A DNA stretch of 64,000 nucleotides, taken from Rubrivivax sp. SCN 71-131 (lineage in GTDB: Bacteria > Pseudomonadota > Gammaproteobacteria > Burkholderiales > Burkholderiaceae_C). The DNA is taken from NCBI GenBank assembly GCA_001724995.1, contig MEFD01000020.1, forward strand, positions 1 through 64,000, written 5' to 3'. Below are positions 7,011 to 15,773 of the stretch, piece after piece (the stretch's first letter is position 1; each line of letters opens with the position of its first letter). The translations under genes and the position numbers were made by a program. The notes beneath the pieces are model-generated. The model saw nothing but the letters and a program-made list of their open reading frames with translations, searched no databases and had not been told where the DNA came from.

Positions 7011-8381
7011 ATGCACCGGATCGTCGATGACACCGCTTCATCTCACGGAGCATCACCGCAGGACACCACCGATGACGAGGACGGCGCAACCGTGGTGGGC
7101 CATCGCAATGCCCCGGATGCCGATCCTGCGTGTCTCTATGGTCTGATCGGCGATGTCGCCCGCGCGGGCAGCGAAGGCACGGAAACCAACGCCGTCGCCA
7201 TCGCGGCCAACTTCATGGCCTACCTGTCCTGCGCGGTCGGGCGCGGCGTGTATCTGCCCATCGGCAACACCCGCCATCACGCGCGCCTGTTCTGCCTGCA
7301 CATTGGGCGTTCAGGCCGTGGCCGCAAGGGCGACGCGGTGTCGCTGGTGCTGCGCATCGATCAGGCGCTGCGCGAGATGAACGAGGCCTTCGCGCCGCAG
7401 GTTCATCGCGGCGGCCTGTCCACGCGCGAGGGACTGGTGGCGCTGATGCACGACGGCTACCGGCAAGGTCGGCAGGACGTGGCCGCCATCGAGGATAAGC
7501 GCCTATGGGTGGTCGAATCCGAGTTTGCGAACGTGCTGCATCAGGGGCGGCGCGACGGCAACACCCTGTCGGCGGCGTTGCGCGACTGTTGGGACGGTGT
7601 CGATCTCAAGCCCGCCACCAAGTCGAACCGACTCTACGCCAGCGATCCGCACGTCTGCCTGAGCGGTGCAATCTCGCCCAGCGAACTGACCGGCCTGATG
7701 AGCGCGCGCGACCTCACCAACGGCTTTGCCAATCGATTCCTGATGATCTGGGCCGAGCGGTCGCGAATGCTGCCGTTCCCGAAGGAAACGCCCCAGGCCG
7801 TGGTCGAGCATCTGGCGCGCCGGACGCTGGAGGTGCTGGCCTTCGTCCACGCCGACCGGCACGACGAGCGCGAGCACCTGCGGATGGAGCTATCGCCGCA
7901 GGCGCAGTGGCGCTACGCCCAGCTCTACCGGGGCGAGCTGAACGACGATGTCGGCGACGGCACAGTCGGTTCGCTGCTGGAGCGCCGCGCCCCGATGCTG
8001 TTGCGGCTGGCGATGCTGATGGCGCTCACCGACCTGCAAACCCGCATTGATGCCTCGCATATCGACGCGGCGATGGCCTGGATTCGGCACGCCACGGCGT
8101 CCGTGCGATTCGTGTTCGTCAGCGCCGCCGAGGAGGCGAAACAGGCGCAGGTGCTGGAACTGTCGAGCCGCGTGCTGGCCTTCCTGCGCGAACGCGGGCA
8201 GGTCTCGCGCAGCCAGATCAGTGCCGAATGCTTCAGGGGCAAGGTGCCCAAGGCGCGGATCGACGCCTGTCTGGATCATCTGCTGGCTTGTACGCCGCCG
8301 AAGATCACGGTGCAGTGGGGTGAGCGTGCCGACGGTGCGCCGGGCGCGCCGCTGCGGGTGTACCGGCTGGCGGCAGGGTAG
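7011..8381 (+). CDS. DUF3987/YfjI-like protein
   Basis: A 456-residue protein matching the DUF3987 (YfjI) type: an N-terminal 'AVAIAANFMAYLSCAVGRGVYL' helix, a strand-loop 'HARLFCLHIGRSGRGRKGD' that resembles a P-loop region but lacks a perfect GxxxxGKS, the acidic strand 'RLWVVESEFANVLHQ', and 'LSGAISPSELTGLMS ... NGFANRFLMIWAERS', which looks like an AAA+/helicase sensor region. The last 90 residues form a winged-helix-like tail. Related proteins are found on phage satellites and plasmids beside primases and may be degenerate replicative ATPases. It begins three bases after the second ParB-like gene, so it ends the recombinase operon. A copy of the long direct repeat follows immediately. 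Enzymatic activity is uncertain. Confidence 0.7.
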   Translation: MHRIVDDTASSHGASPQDTTDDEDGATVVGHRNAPDADPACLYGLIGDVARAGSEGTETNAVAIAANFMAYLSCAVGRGVYLPIGNTRHHARLFCLHIGRSGRGRKGDAVSLVLRIDQALREMNEAFAPQVHRGGLSTREGLVALMHDGYRQGRQDVAAIEDKRLWVVESEFANVLHQGRRDGNTLSAALRDCWDGVDLKPATKSNRLYASDPHVCLSGAISPSELTGLMSARDLTNGFANRFLMIWAERSRMLPFPKETPQAVVEHLARRTLEVLAFVHADRHDEREHLRMELSPQAQWRYAQLYRGELNDDVGDGTVGSLLERRAPMLLRLAMLMALTDLQTRIDASHIDAAMAWIRHATASVRFVFVSAAEEAKQAQVLELSSRVLAFLRERGQVSRSQISAECFRGKVPKARIDACLDHLLACTPPKITVQWGERADGAPGAPLRVYRLAAG

Positions 8382-8390
8382 CGCAGGGAT

Positions 8391-8459
8391 TTTTTCGCTG
8401 ATTTCGCCGTGGCGGATCAGCGGCAAGTGCTTGTCACGGCTCTAATTTCGCTGATTTCG
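8391..8459. repeat. long direct repeat, copy B, with TTTCGC iteration
   Basis: Aligns with 686-752 over its length. This copy additionally carries 'ATTTCGCTG ATTTCGCTA ATTTCGCAT' (8,444-8,470), three 9-bp steps that look like binding-site iterons. It sits between the DUF3987 stop and the BREX promoter region. It could be the right end of the recombinase element or a site bound by the ParB-like proteins; nothing here separates these options. Confidence 0.6.
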
Positions 8460-8482
8460 CTAATTTCGCATCAATCTCATGC

Positions 8483-8520
8483 ACCAGAGCCGACGCCCAC
8501 TCGGCATCTGGTCTATATAA
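8483..8520 (+). promoter_or_regulatory. inverted repeat plus TATATAA box ahead of the BREX operon
   Basis: ACCAGAGCCGA (8,483-8,493) pairs with TCGGCATCTGGT (8,501-8,512) with a single bulged base, and TATATAA follows at 8,514-8,520. The position, about 65 bp before the first BREX gene, fits an operator next to a -10 element. A likely ligand is the small HTH protein encoded first in the operon. No convincing -35 box is seen. Confidence 0.45.
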
Positions 8521-8583
8521 GCTTCCTGTGGCAAAATCTGCAATCTTTGGCAATCGCAATTCAACATCGGCAAAGGCTGGGCG

Positions 8584-8799
8584 ATGGCAAACGTTGACGA
8601 TGAGATTCTGACCCTGGACGAGGTCGCGGCCTACCTGAAGGCAGGCAAGCGCACGGTCTACCGCCTTGCGGCTGAAGGCAAGCTCCCCGCTTTCAAGCTG
8701 GGTGGCACGTGGCGCTTCCGGCGCACTGAGCTGGATCGCTGGATTGCAAACCGTATCGACACGCACAGCCAGTCCAATCCAGACGGAGATGCGCCGTGA
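8584..8799 (+). CDS. small excisionase/MerR-type HTH regulator of the BREX locus
   Basis: A 71-residue HTH_17 protein. Nearly the whole chain is the winged helix: 'LTLDEVAAYLKAGKRTVYRLA' (recognition helix region), then 'GKLPAFKLGGTWRFRRTELDRWI', the conserved end of this domain. The family contains phage excisionases and transcription regulators; at the front of a BREX operon the latter is more likely. Its stop overlaps the GTG of brxF. It may bind the inverted repeat at 8,483-8,512. It should not be confused with BrxR, the WYL-domain regulator of other BREX loci, which is absent here. Confidence 0.75.
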   Translation: MANVDDEILTLDEVAAYLKAGKRTVYRLAAEGKLPAFKLGGTWRFRRTELDRWIANRIDTHSQSNPDGDAP

Positions 8800-9311
8800 G
8801 CGGGCCTGTCTCCCAAGGCATTTCCAGCAATCCGGTACTCGACAGGCTTGAGCGGCTGGTCGGGGAAATCGGCGATCTTCAAAGCAAGCTGATCCTGCTG
8901 GTTGGCAGCGGCGGCAAGACCCGGCTCCTGCGCACATTGGCACAGCGGATGAACGTCGCACCGTTCAATCTCGGCGTGGAGCTGGGGCATCGGCTGGCGG
9001 CTACGCCTGTGTCCGAGCGCGGCTTCTCGGCGAACGAACTGCTGCGCGAATTGACCGACAGCGCGCGCAGTGACGCGCCGCTGATGCTCGACAACCTCGA
9101 AGTGCTGTTCGAGCCGAGCCTGAAGATCAATCCGCTCGACCTCATCAAACGGCTGGCGCATTCGTGCCGCGTCGTCGCCGTGTGGCCGGGTGAAATGCGT
9201 GATGACCGCTTGGTGTACGCCAGCTTGGGGCATCCCGAATACCGCGACTACTCCCGCGATGGCGTCGTCGTCTTTGAAACGGCGCAGGGCCAGCAAGGAA
9301 CCAGAACATGA
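8796..9311 (+). CDS. brxF: BrxF, P-loop protein of BREX type 3
   Basis: A 171-residue small ATPase-like protein. A Walker-A-like loop is visible at residues 36-43 (VGSGGKTR), with 'APLMLDNLEVLF' as a possible Walker B strand about residues 90-101. BrxF is specific to type 3 BREX and is one of the features that identify the subtype. Its biochemical role is not established; a nucleotide-dependent partner of BrxC is a reasonable guess. The GTG start overlaps the HTH stop and its own stop overlaps the brxC ATG, so HTH, BrxF and BrxC should be made from one message in step. Confidence 0.85.
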   Translation: MSGPVSQGISSNPVLDRLERLVGEIGDLQSKLILLVGSGGKTRLLRTLAQRMNVAPFNLGVELGHRLAATPVSERGFSANELLRELTDSARSDAPLMLDNLEVLFEPSLKINPLDLIKRLAHSCRVVAVWPGEMRDDRLVYASLGHPEYRDYSRDGVVVFETAQGQQGTRT

Positions 9312-12300
9312 AATACAAAGACCTGATTCAGTTCGAGCAGATCGAATCCGTCGTCCAACTGCTCGATGCCGACCGCCCGGACGAAGCCAAGAAGCTCGTC
9401 TCGACCTTCGTCATCTCCGACGACATGGCCGAGCGCATTTCCAAGCTCATGGTGCCCCAGCTTGGCTTCGACGAAGCGGTCGATCACAAGGGCGTACTCA
9501 TCGTCGGCAACTACGGCACCGGTAAGTCGCACTTGATGTCGGTGCTGTCGCTGGTGGCCGAGGACGCGGCCTACGCGCCGATGATCCGTCACCCCAAGGT
9601 CGTGGATGCGGTCTCGTCCATCGCCGGGCAGTTCAAGGTGTTGCGCATCGAAATCGGCGGTCTGGAAATGCCGCTGCGCCAGATCATCACTCAGCAGCTC
9701 AAACGCTTCCTCAAGAAACTCGGCGTGGATTTCACCTTCCCGGCGGCGGATCAGGAACTGAACAACAAGGATTCCTTCGAGGAGATGATGGCCGCGTTCG
9801 GCGAGAAATTCCCGAACCAAGGGCTGCTGCTCGTGGTGGACGAGTTTCTCGAATACCTGCAATCGCGCCGCGATCACGAACTGGTGCTCGACCTGGCCAT
9901 CCTGCGCCAGATCGGCGAAGTCGCCAAACACTTGAAATTCCGCTTCGTCGCGGGTGTGCAGGAAGCCATCTTCGACAGTGGCCGCTTCCAGCACGTTGCC
10001 GACAGCATTCGTCGCGTCAACGAACGTTTCACGCAAATCCTGATCGACCGTCAGGACGTGAGCTTCGTCGTCTCTGCGCGCCTGCTCAAGAAGTCCGCCG
10101 ACCAGCAGAACAAGATCCGCGAATACCTCAAGCCCTTCGCCAAGTTCTACGGCTCGATGAACGAGCGCATGGACGAATACGTCCGGCTGTTCCCGGTTCA
10201 CCCGGATTACCTCAAGACCTTCGAGCAGATTCACTTCACCGAAAAACGCGGCGCGCTCAAGACCATCGAAGCCGCGATGCAGGCCATCCTCGATCAGGAC
10301 GTGCCCACCGACCGCCCGCAACTGATCGCCTACGAGAGCTTCTGGAACACGGTCAAGAGCAATCAGGTGCTGCGCGCCGATCCCAACATCAAGGAAGTGC
10401 TGCGCGTCTCCGAAGTGCTGGAATCCCGCATCCAGCAGGCATTCACCCGCCCGGCCTACAAACCGATGGCGCTGCGCGTTATCAACGGCTTGGCCGTGCA
10501 TCGCCTGACCACCGGCGGCGACATCCACATCCCGATTGGCCCCACCGCCGCCGAGCTGCGCGACTCCCTGTGCCTGTTCCAGTCCGGCGTGGAGGACATG
10601 CCCGGCGAACCTGCCGAGAACCTGCTCTCGATGGTGCAGACAGTGATGCGCGAGGTGCTGAAAACCGTCAACGGCCAGTTCATCTCCAAAGCCGCCGATA
10701 CGGAACAGTATTACCTCGATCTGAAGAAGGACATCGACTACGACGCCCAGATCGAAAAGCGCGCCGAAGCCCTGTCCGACGATGCTCTCGACCGCGCCTA
10801 CTACAGCGCCGTCAAGGCGCTGATGGAGTGCAGCGACGATCTACGCTACCCCGGCTTCCAAATTTGGCAGTACCAGATCGAGTGGCAGGAGCGCCGCGTC
10901 GAGCGCCTGGGCTACCTGTTCTTCGGCGCGCCCAACGACCGCCCCACGGCGCAGCCGGAGCGCGATTTCTACATTTACTTCATCCAGCCCTTCGACAAGC
11001 CGCGCTTTACCGATACGCAGCAACCGGACGAAGTGTTCTTCCGCCTGAAATCGCCGGACGAGGACTACAAGCGTCACCTGTCGCAATACGCCGCCTCGCT
11101 GGACTTGGCATCCACCGCCAGCGGCGGCGCAAAGGCCGTCTATCAGTCCAAGGCGCAGGATTCTCTGCGCGCCATGAGCAAGTGGTTGCAAGAAAAGCAG
11201 CTCACCGCTTTTGAAGTCACCTATCAAGGCAAGGCCAAAACGCTGCAAGACTGGGCCAAGGGCGTCTCACTGCGCGACCGCGCACGCTTGGGGCCGGATG
11301 AACGCATCAACTTCCGCGACATCGTGAACATCGTCTCCGGCTTGGTCTTGGCCCAGCGTTTCGCCGACATCGCGCCCGAATACCCCAAGTTCCCGGTGCT
11401 GGTCACCGAGGCCAACCGCAAATCGCTCATCACCAACACGCTGCGCGCACTGGCAGGCGGCACCCGCACTAAGGACGCCACCGCCGTGCTCGACGCGCTG
11501 GAAGTGCTCGATGGCGAACGCATCGACCCGGCCAGTTCGCGCTACGCGCAAGAGGTGCTGAACCGCCTCAAAGCCAAAGGCCACGGCCAGGTGCTCAACC
11601 GCAACGAACTCATCACTGGCGCGACCGATGTGGAGTATTTCGCGCCCGCCAAGCTCCGTCTGGAACCCGATCTGCTCGTCGCGGTTTTGGGCACGCTGGT
11701 GTATTCCGGCGACATCGTGCTTTCCATCACTGGCGACAAGATCGACTCCGGCAAGCTCGCCCTGCTGGCCGAACGCTCGCTCGACGAACTCAAGCAGTTC
11801 AAGCACATCGAAGCACCCAAGGAAATCAACCTCGCGGTGCTGCGCGCGCTGTTCGAGTTGCTCGGCTTGCCATCCGGTCTGGCGCAAAAGGCCAGCCAGG
11901 GCGACACGGAACCGGTCGTCGCCCTGCAGGAGAAGGTCAGCGCGCTGGTGCCGCGCGTGCTCAAGGCAGGTTCAGATCTCCAGCAAGGCAAGCTCGGCTT
12001 CTGGGGCCAAAACCTGCTGCGCGACGAAGAAGCCAAGGACTGGTATGCGCGGCTGGACGCGCTCAAGAAATTTACCGAGTCGCTCTCGCCCTACAACACC
12101 GTCGGCAAGCTCAAGAACCTGCGCGTCACGCAGGACGACCTCGACACCCAGAAGAAGAATCTGGACGTGCTGACCGGTGTCGAACGCCTGCTGGAACTAA
12201 TTGGTGAACTCGGCGGCACCGCGTCCTACCTCTCGCAAGCGGAAATGGTCTTGCAGCCCGGCCACGACTGGGTGAAACAGGCCGAGGCCGCGCGCAAGGC

Positions 12301-13048
12301 GCTGTTCGACAAGCTCGGCGAAGACCGCACGGCGGAACGTGCTGCCACCGTGCTCGGTGAAGGCCGCCAGACGTTGGCGCAACTCAAAAAGGACTACATC
12401 GCCGCCTACATCGCCAGCCACAGCAAGGCGCGGCTGGGCGTCTCCGAGGAGAAAACCCGCAACGCCCTGCGCCGCGACGACCGTCTGCTATCCCTGCGCG
12501 TGCTGGCAGGCGTGTCCCTGATGCCCACCAGCCAGCTCACCGCCTTCGAGGATGCACTCAACGGCCTGAAAAGCTGCTCCGCGCTGGACGAGCCGACGCT
12601 GTTCACCGCGCCGGTGTGCCCGCACTGCCAGTTCCGCCCGTCCGCCGAACAACTGGAACTGCTGCCCGCTGCCAATCGCCTGAACAAGCTCGACGACGAT
12701 CTGGATCAGTTGCAGGCCAACTGGCAACAAACCCTGCTGGAAAATCTGGAAGACCCGTTCACGCAGGACAGCCTGGGCCTGCTGCCGCCCGCCGCGAAGA
12801 AGCTGATCGACGCCTTCCTTGCAGCGCGCAAGCTGCCGGAGCCGGTGACATCCGATTTCGCCAGCGCCGTGCAGGAAGCCCTGTCCGGTCTGGAAAAGAT
12901 TGCGGTCACCACCGGCGAACTGCGCCAAGCCCTGCTGCAAGGCGGCTCACCTGCCACGCCCGAAGAACTGCGCAAGCGGTTCGACGCGCTCATCAGCGAG
13001 CGCAGCAAGGGCAAAGACGCCACCAAACTGAGGTTCGTGATCGAGTGA
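9308..13048 (+). CDS. brxC: BrxC/PglY-like large ATPase (DUF6079)
   Basis: A 1,246-residue cytoplasmic ATPase, the usual size for BrxC. A clean Walker A (GNYGTGKS, residues 67-74) and a Walker B strand ([12 protein letters not shown], about 174-185) are near the N-terminus. The large remainder is helical, with a CPHC pair around residue 1,103 that may be half of a metal site. In BREX, BrxC/PglY is essential for phage exclusion and, in several systems, for methylation, and forms complexes with PglZ and other components. Start overlaps the brxF stop. The reading frame is uninterrupted and no key motif is lost, so it is expected to be functional. Confidence 0.92.
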   Translation: MKYKDLIQFEQIESVVQLLDADRPDEAKKLVSTFVISDDMAERISKLMVPQLGFDEAVDHKGVLIVGNYGTGKSHLMSVLSLVAEDAAYAPMIRHPKVVDAVSSIAGQFKVLRIEIGGLEMPLRQIITQQLKRFLKKLGVDFTFPAADQELNNKDSFEEMMAAFGEKFPNQGLLLVVDEFLEYLQSRRDHELVLDLAILRQIGEVAKHLKFRFVAGVQEAIFDSGRFQHVADSIRRVNERFTQILIDRQDVSFVVSARLLKKSADQQNKIREYLKPFAKFYGSMNERMDEYVRLFPVHPDYLKTFEQIHFTEKRGALKTIEAAMQAILDQDVPTDRPQLIAYESFWNTVKSNQVLRADPNIKEVLRVSEVLESRIQQAFTRPAYKPMALRVINGLAVHRLTTGGDIHIPIGPTAAELRDSLCLFQSGVEDMPGEPAENLLSMVQTVMREVLKTVNGQFISKAADTEQYYLDLKKDIDYDAQIEKRAEALSDDALDRAYYSAVKALMECSDDLRYPGFQIWQYQIEWQERRVERLGYLFFGAPNDRPTAQPERDFYIYFIQPFDKPRFTDTQQPDEVFFRLKSPDEDYKRHLSQYAASLDLASTASGGAKAVYQSKAQDSLRAMSKWLQEKQLTAFEVTYQGKAKTLQDWAKGVSLRDRARLGPDERINFRDIVNIVSGLVLAQRFADIAPEYPKFPVLVTEANRKSLITNTLRALAGGTRTKDATAVLDALEVLDGERIDPASSRYAQEVLNRLKAKGHGQVLNRNELITGATDVEYFAPAKLRLEPDLLVAVLGTLVYSGDIVLSITGDKIDSGKLALLAERSLDELKQFKHIEAPKEINLAVLRALFELLGLPSGLAQKASQGDTEPVVALQEKVSALVPRVLKAGSDLQQGKLGFWGQNLLRDEEAKDWYARLDALKKFTESLSPYNTVGKLKNLRVTQDDLDTQKKNLDVLTGVERLLELIGELGGTASYLSQAEMVLQPGHDWVKQAEAARKALFDKLGEDRTAERAATVLGEGRQTLAQLKKDYIAAYIASHSKARLGVSEEKTRNALRRDDRLLSLRVLAGVSLMPTSQLTAFEDALNGLKSCSALDEPTLFTAPVCPHCQFRPSAEQLELLPAANRLNKLDDDLDQLQANWQQTLLENLEDPFTQDSLGLLPPAAKKLIDAFLAARKLPEPVTSDFASAVQEALSGLEKIAVTTGELRQALLQGGSPATPEELRKRFDALISERSKGKDATKLRFVIE

Positions 13049-13052
13049 CGCC

Positions 13053-14900
13053 ATGACCAGAGACGAACTGCTCGCCCGGCTCCAATCCATCGAATGGAGC
13101 GACATCGAATTCAAGGAAGCGGCGTGGGCCGCTCCCCGTGATTCGCTGGAAACTGTCAGTGCCTTCGCCAACACAGCGGGCGGGCACTTGGTGTTCGGCG
13201 TCAGGCAGGCCAATGGCACGTTCACCATCACCGGCGTCACCGATGCCGACAAGGTGCAGAACGATTTCCTCGGCTGGGTGCGGGACACGAACAAGATCAG
13301 CGTGTTGCTCCCTATCGACGGCAAGGTTCATGCCTTGGCTGAAGGCACGGTTCTGGCCTTCTATGTGCCTGAAGCCCAGCGCAACGAGAAGCCCGTGTAT
13401 CTGGATCGCAATCCGCGTAAAGCCCACATCCGCCGGGGTGGCCGCGACGACACCTGCACCTGCGACGAGCTGCTGCGCTTCATCCGCGACGCATCAAGCA
13501 CCCGCTACGACGCCGAGCCACTGGATGTAGACATCAGCCGCTGCTTCGACGAAGCCACCGTGCGTTGGTATCGCACGCGCTTCGCCGCCAGCAACCCCGG
13601 CAAGGACAGCGCTGCCGATGACACCACCTTCCTGCGCAACTGGGGCTTTCTGGTCGAACAAGGCGGTGTTCTGCGCCCGACGCGCGCCGCCATCCTGGTG
13701 CTGGGCAGCGGCGAATACGTCCGGCAAGTGCTACCGCGCATGGCGGCGGACGTGCAGCTCTATCGCAACACCAGCGCCGAATACGACTCCGCCGTGCGCT
13801 GGGCCGACCGCCTCACCGTGGAAGACAACCTCATCAAGGCGTGGCAGGCCATCGTCGAGTTCTACTTCCGCCACAGCGAGCGGCCCTTTGCCGTGGACGC
13901 CGCTACCCTGCGCCGCGACGATGATCCGCCGGACTACATCTCCTTCCGCGAGTCCGCCATCAACCTGCTGATTCATCAAGACTTCGGCGACACCACGCGG
14001 GTGCCGGTCATCCGCTTCTTCCGTGACCAGACCGAGTTCTTCAACCCCGGCGATGCCTTCGCTTCACGCGAGCAATTGCTCGACCCCGGCGACAAGGAAG
14101 TGCGCAACCCCAGCATCGTCAACGCCTTCCGTCGCATCGGCCTGTCCGATCAGGGCGGCACCGGCGTGCGCGCCATCTTCGACGGCTGGCGCAGGTTGGG
14201 CTACCTGCCGCCGGAAATCGAAAACCACAAGGCCGAAAAGAGCTTCCGCCTGCGACTGCGCAAGGAAAAGCTCATCACCGAAACCCAGCTTCTGGCCCAA
14301 GCCAGCCTGGGCGCGCACCTGTCCGCGCAGGAAGCCGACGTCTTCGCCTACCTCACCCGCAAAGGCCAGATCGACCTGACCGACGTGAAAGCGCTCACCG
14401 GCCTGTCCGGCGCCGACGCCCGCCAGCTTGTGCAGCGGCTCACTGTACAAGCCCTGCTCGTGGCGCAGGGCGAAACCGGCAACTTGTTCAGTCTGGCCGA
14501 GCATCTGCGCGCCCGTTTCCTGCCTACCGCACCCGGAAATACAAATGAAAATCAACAGGTTATCGGCGCTGGCGTCGCTGTCGAAGGCACTGCACAAGCC
14601 ACTGAACAAGCTGGCGTTGGGCAGCCCCAGCTTGTTCAGTCACTTGTGCAGTTGTCAGCCATCCAATGGCAGATCGTGGCCTTTGCCGACGTACCGCGCT
14701 CCATCACCGAGCTGATCGGTCACACCGGCCACAAGCAGCGCGCCTTCTTCAAGCGCCAGCATCTGGAGCCACTGCTGGCGGGCGGCATCCTGCAAATGAC
14801 CGTGCCAGATAAGCCCACTTCGCCCGCCCAGCGCTACGTGCTCACCGACGCGGGCGTGCAGCTCAAGCTGCTGCACGAACAACAGCAGGCCGCGCCATGA
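13053..14900 (+). CDS. AlbA_2/HATPase_c_4 regulator-like protein embedded in BREX
   Basis: A 615-residue multi-domain protein. The N-terminus (about 1-130) is a Schlafen-type AlbA_2 domain: '[13 protein letters not shown]', '[15 protein letters not shown]', '[18 protein letters not shown]'. The middle (about 180-400) fits HATPase_c_4: '[16 protein letters not shown]', 'EFFNPGDAF', '[20 protein letters not shown]'. Winged-helix segments follow at about 420-490 and 540-605, joined by a Gln/Thr/Ala-rich linker. Relatives are annotated as ATP-binding transcriptional regulators, and some take part in defence. It is not a BREX core gene. The linker codons contain a strong 26-bp inverted repeat. It starts 4 bp after brxC and overlaps the HEPN gene by ATGA, so it is a true operon member. 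Confidence 0.8.
   Translation: MTRDELLARLQSIEWSDIEFKEAAWAAPRDSLETVSAFANTAGGHLVFGVRQANGTFTITGVTDADKVQNDFLGWVRDTNKISVLLPIDGKVHALAEGTVLAFYVPEAQRNEKPVYLDRNPRKAHIRRGGRDDTCTCDELLRFIRDASSTRYDAEPLDVDISRCFDEATVRWYRTRFAASNPGKDSAADDTTFLRNWGFLVEQGGVLRPTRAAILVLGSGEYVRQVLPRMAADVQLYRNTSAEYDSAVRWADRLTVEDNLIKAWQAIVEFYFRHSERPFAVDAATLRRDDDPPDYISFRESAINLLIHQDFGDTTRVPVIRFFRDQTEFFNPGDAFASREQLLDPGDKEVRNPSIVNAFRRIGLSDQGGTGVRAIFDGWRRLGYLPPEIENHKAEKSFRLRLRKEKLITETQLLAQASLGAHLSAQEADVFAYLTRKGQIDLTDVKALTGLSGADARQLVQRLTVQALLVAQGETGNLFSLAEHLRARFLPTAPGNTNENQQVIGAGVAVEGTAQATEQAGVGQPQLVQSLVQLSAIQWQIVAFADVPRSITELIGHTGHKQRAFFKRQHLEPLLAGGILQMTVPDKPTSPAQRYVLTDAGVQLKLLHEQQQAAP
14589..14652. repeat. intragenic 26-bp inverted repeat, 12-nt loop
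   Basis: Arms at 14,589-14,614 and 14,627-14,652 pair at 24 of 26 positions (two adjacent mismatches in the middle). It lies in frame inside the AlbA_2 gene and encodes the Q/T/A-rich linker between two winged helices. Such a hairpin is rare inside coding DNA and could be a palindromic insertion, an attenuator, or a site targeted by a structure-specific protein. Confidence 0.8.
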
Positions 14901-15646
14901 ACACCTCGGTCAACTGGATAGCGGCATACAACCAGCTATTTTCCTTGCTGGACAGGAAAGACACCCCGGCTTACCACAGCGGCGGGGATTTTCTGCGCAT
15001 CGTGCAACAGGTCGATCCCGGCTCGCCCAGCTACAACCAGCTCATTCCCCTGAGACAGCAGCAAGGCAAGAGCACGTCCCGCAAAGACTATTACTGGGAT
15101 GTGATCCGCGAGCTACCTGAGCAGCAACGGTTCCAGTTGTTCAGATTGTTCATTGATGTGCTTGAACCCCACGCCAAGAGCGAGGTGGATGCCATCAGAG
15201 GCATCGTTTTTGGCGGCGGCTATGCAGTGCCAACCACCGTGGTTCCCGTCGATCTATGGAACTCGGAGAAACTGAACAGCAGCCTCAAGGACATTGATCA
15301 CGCCGTTGATGCTCACCACTACAACCGCGCAACAACGCTGAGCTACACCTGCCTTGAGGGGCTCTACAAAGCCTACGTGCGCAAGCACGTCCCCGATCAA
15401 GCCGCACTGACGGACTTGATGCCCTTATGCAAGGTGGTGAAGGACGACATCATCAAGAAACTTCAGGCGCAAGGCCCGTTTCCTGTCGAGATCGTCAACG
15501 CCATGCCGACGTTGACCAACGCGATTGCAAACTCAAGGAACGGCTTCAGCGAATCTCACTTTGGCGGCGACTCTCAGCGGTGGCTTGCCGTCTTTGCCCG
15601 TGATCTGACCAACTCAATTGGTCGTCTCATGCTCAATTTCATGTGA
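14897..15646 (+). CDS. Abi-like HEPN-domain protein embedded in BREX
   Basis: A 249-residue protein. The C-terminal half resembles the Abi_C/HEPN fold: '[22 protein letters not shown]' followed by '[19 protein letters not shown]', which contains an Rx6H motif (Arg214 to His221), the usual ribonuclease signature of HEPN toxins. The N-terminal 110 residues look like a separate helical domain with no match that I recognise. HEPN proteins of this kind cause abortive infection by RNA cleavage. It overlaps the AlbA_2 gene by 4 bp and precedes pglX. Base composition looks less GC-rich than brxC, hinting at separate acquisition. The fold call is moderately secure; RNase activity is inference from the motif. 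Confidence 0.65.
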   Translation: MNTSVNWIAAYNQLFSLLDRKDTPAYHSGGDFLRIVQQVDPGSPSYNQLIPLRQQQGKSTSRKDYYWDVIRELPEQQRFQLFRLFIDVLEPHAKSEVDAIRGIVFGGGYAVPTTVVPVDLWNSEKLNSSLKDIDHAVDAHHYNRATTLSYTCLEGLYKAYVRKHVPDQAALTDLMPLCKVVKDDIIKKLQAQGPFPVEIVNAMPTLTNAIANSRNGFSESHFGGDSQRWLAVFARDLTNSIGRLMLNFM

Positions 15647-15653
15647 GGCGAGC

Positions 15654-15773
15654 ATGACGAAGACGTTGCCAATGAACCTGAAACTCAAGCGCAAGGAAAT
15701 CTGTTTCCTGCCGAATGCAAACGCCCAACTTTGCGCCGTTGAATGTGGCGGGGAGCGATACGAACATGAATGA
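15654..15773 (+). CDS. possible 39-residue leader ORF overlapping the pglX start
   Basis: A short frame begins 7 bp after the HEPN stop (MTKTLPMNLKLKRKEICFLP and on) and ends with TGA overlapping an ATG at 15,766 that is in frame with pglX. The ribosome-binding site is weak. If translated it could couple HEPN and methyltransferase expression and would favour 15,766, which has a GGGGAG upstream, as the real pglX start. The evidence is only positional. Confidence 0.25.
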   Translation: MTKTLPMNLKLKRKEICFLPNANAQLCAVECGGERYEHE

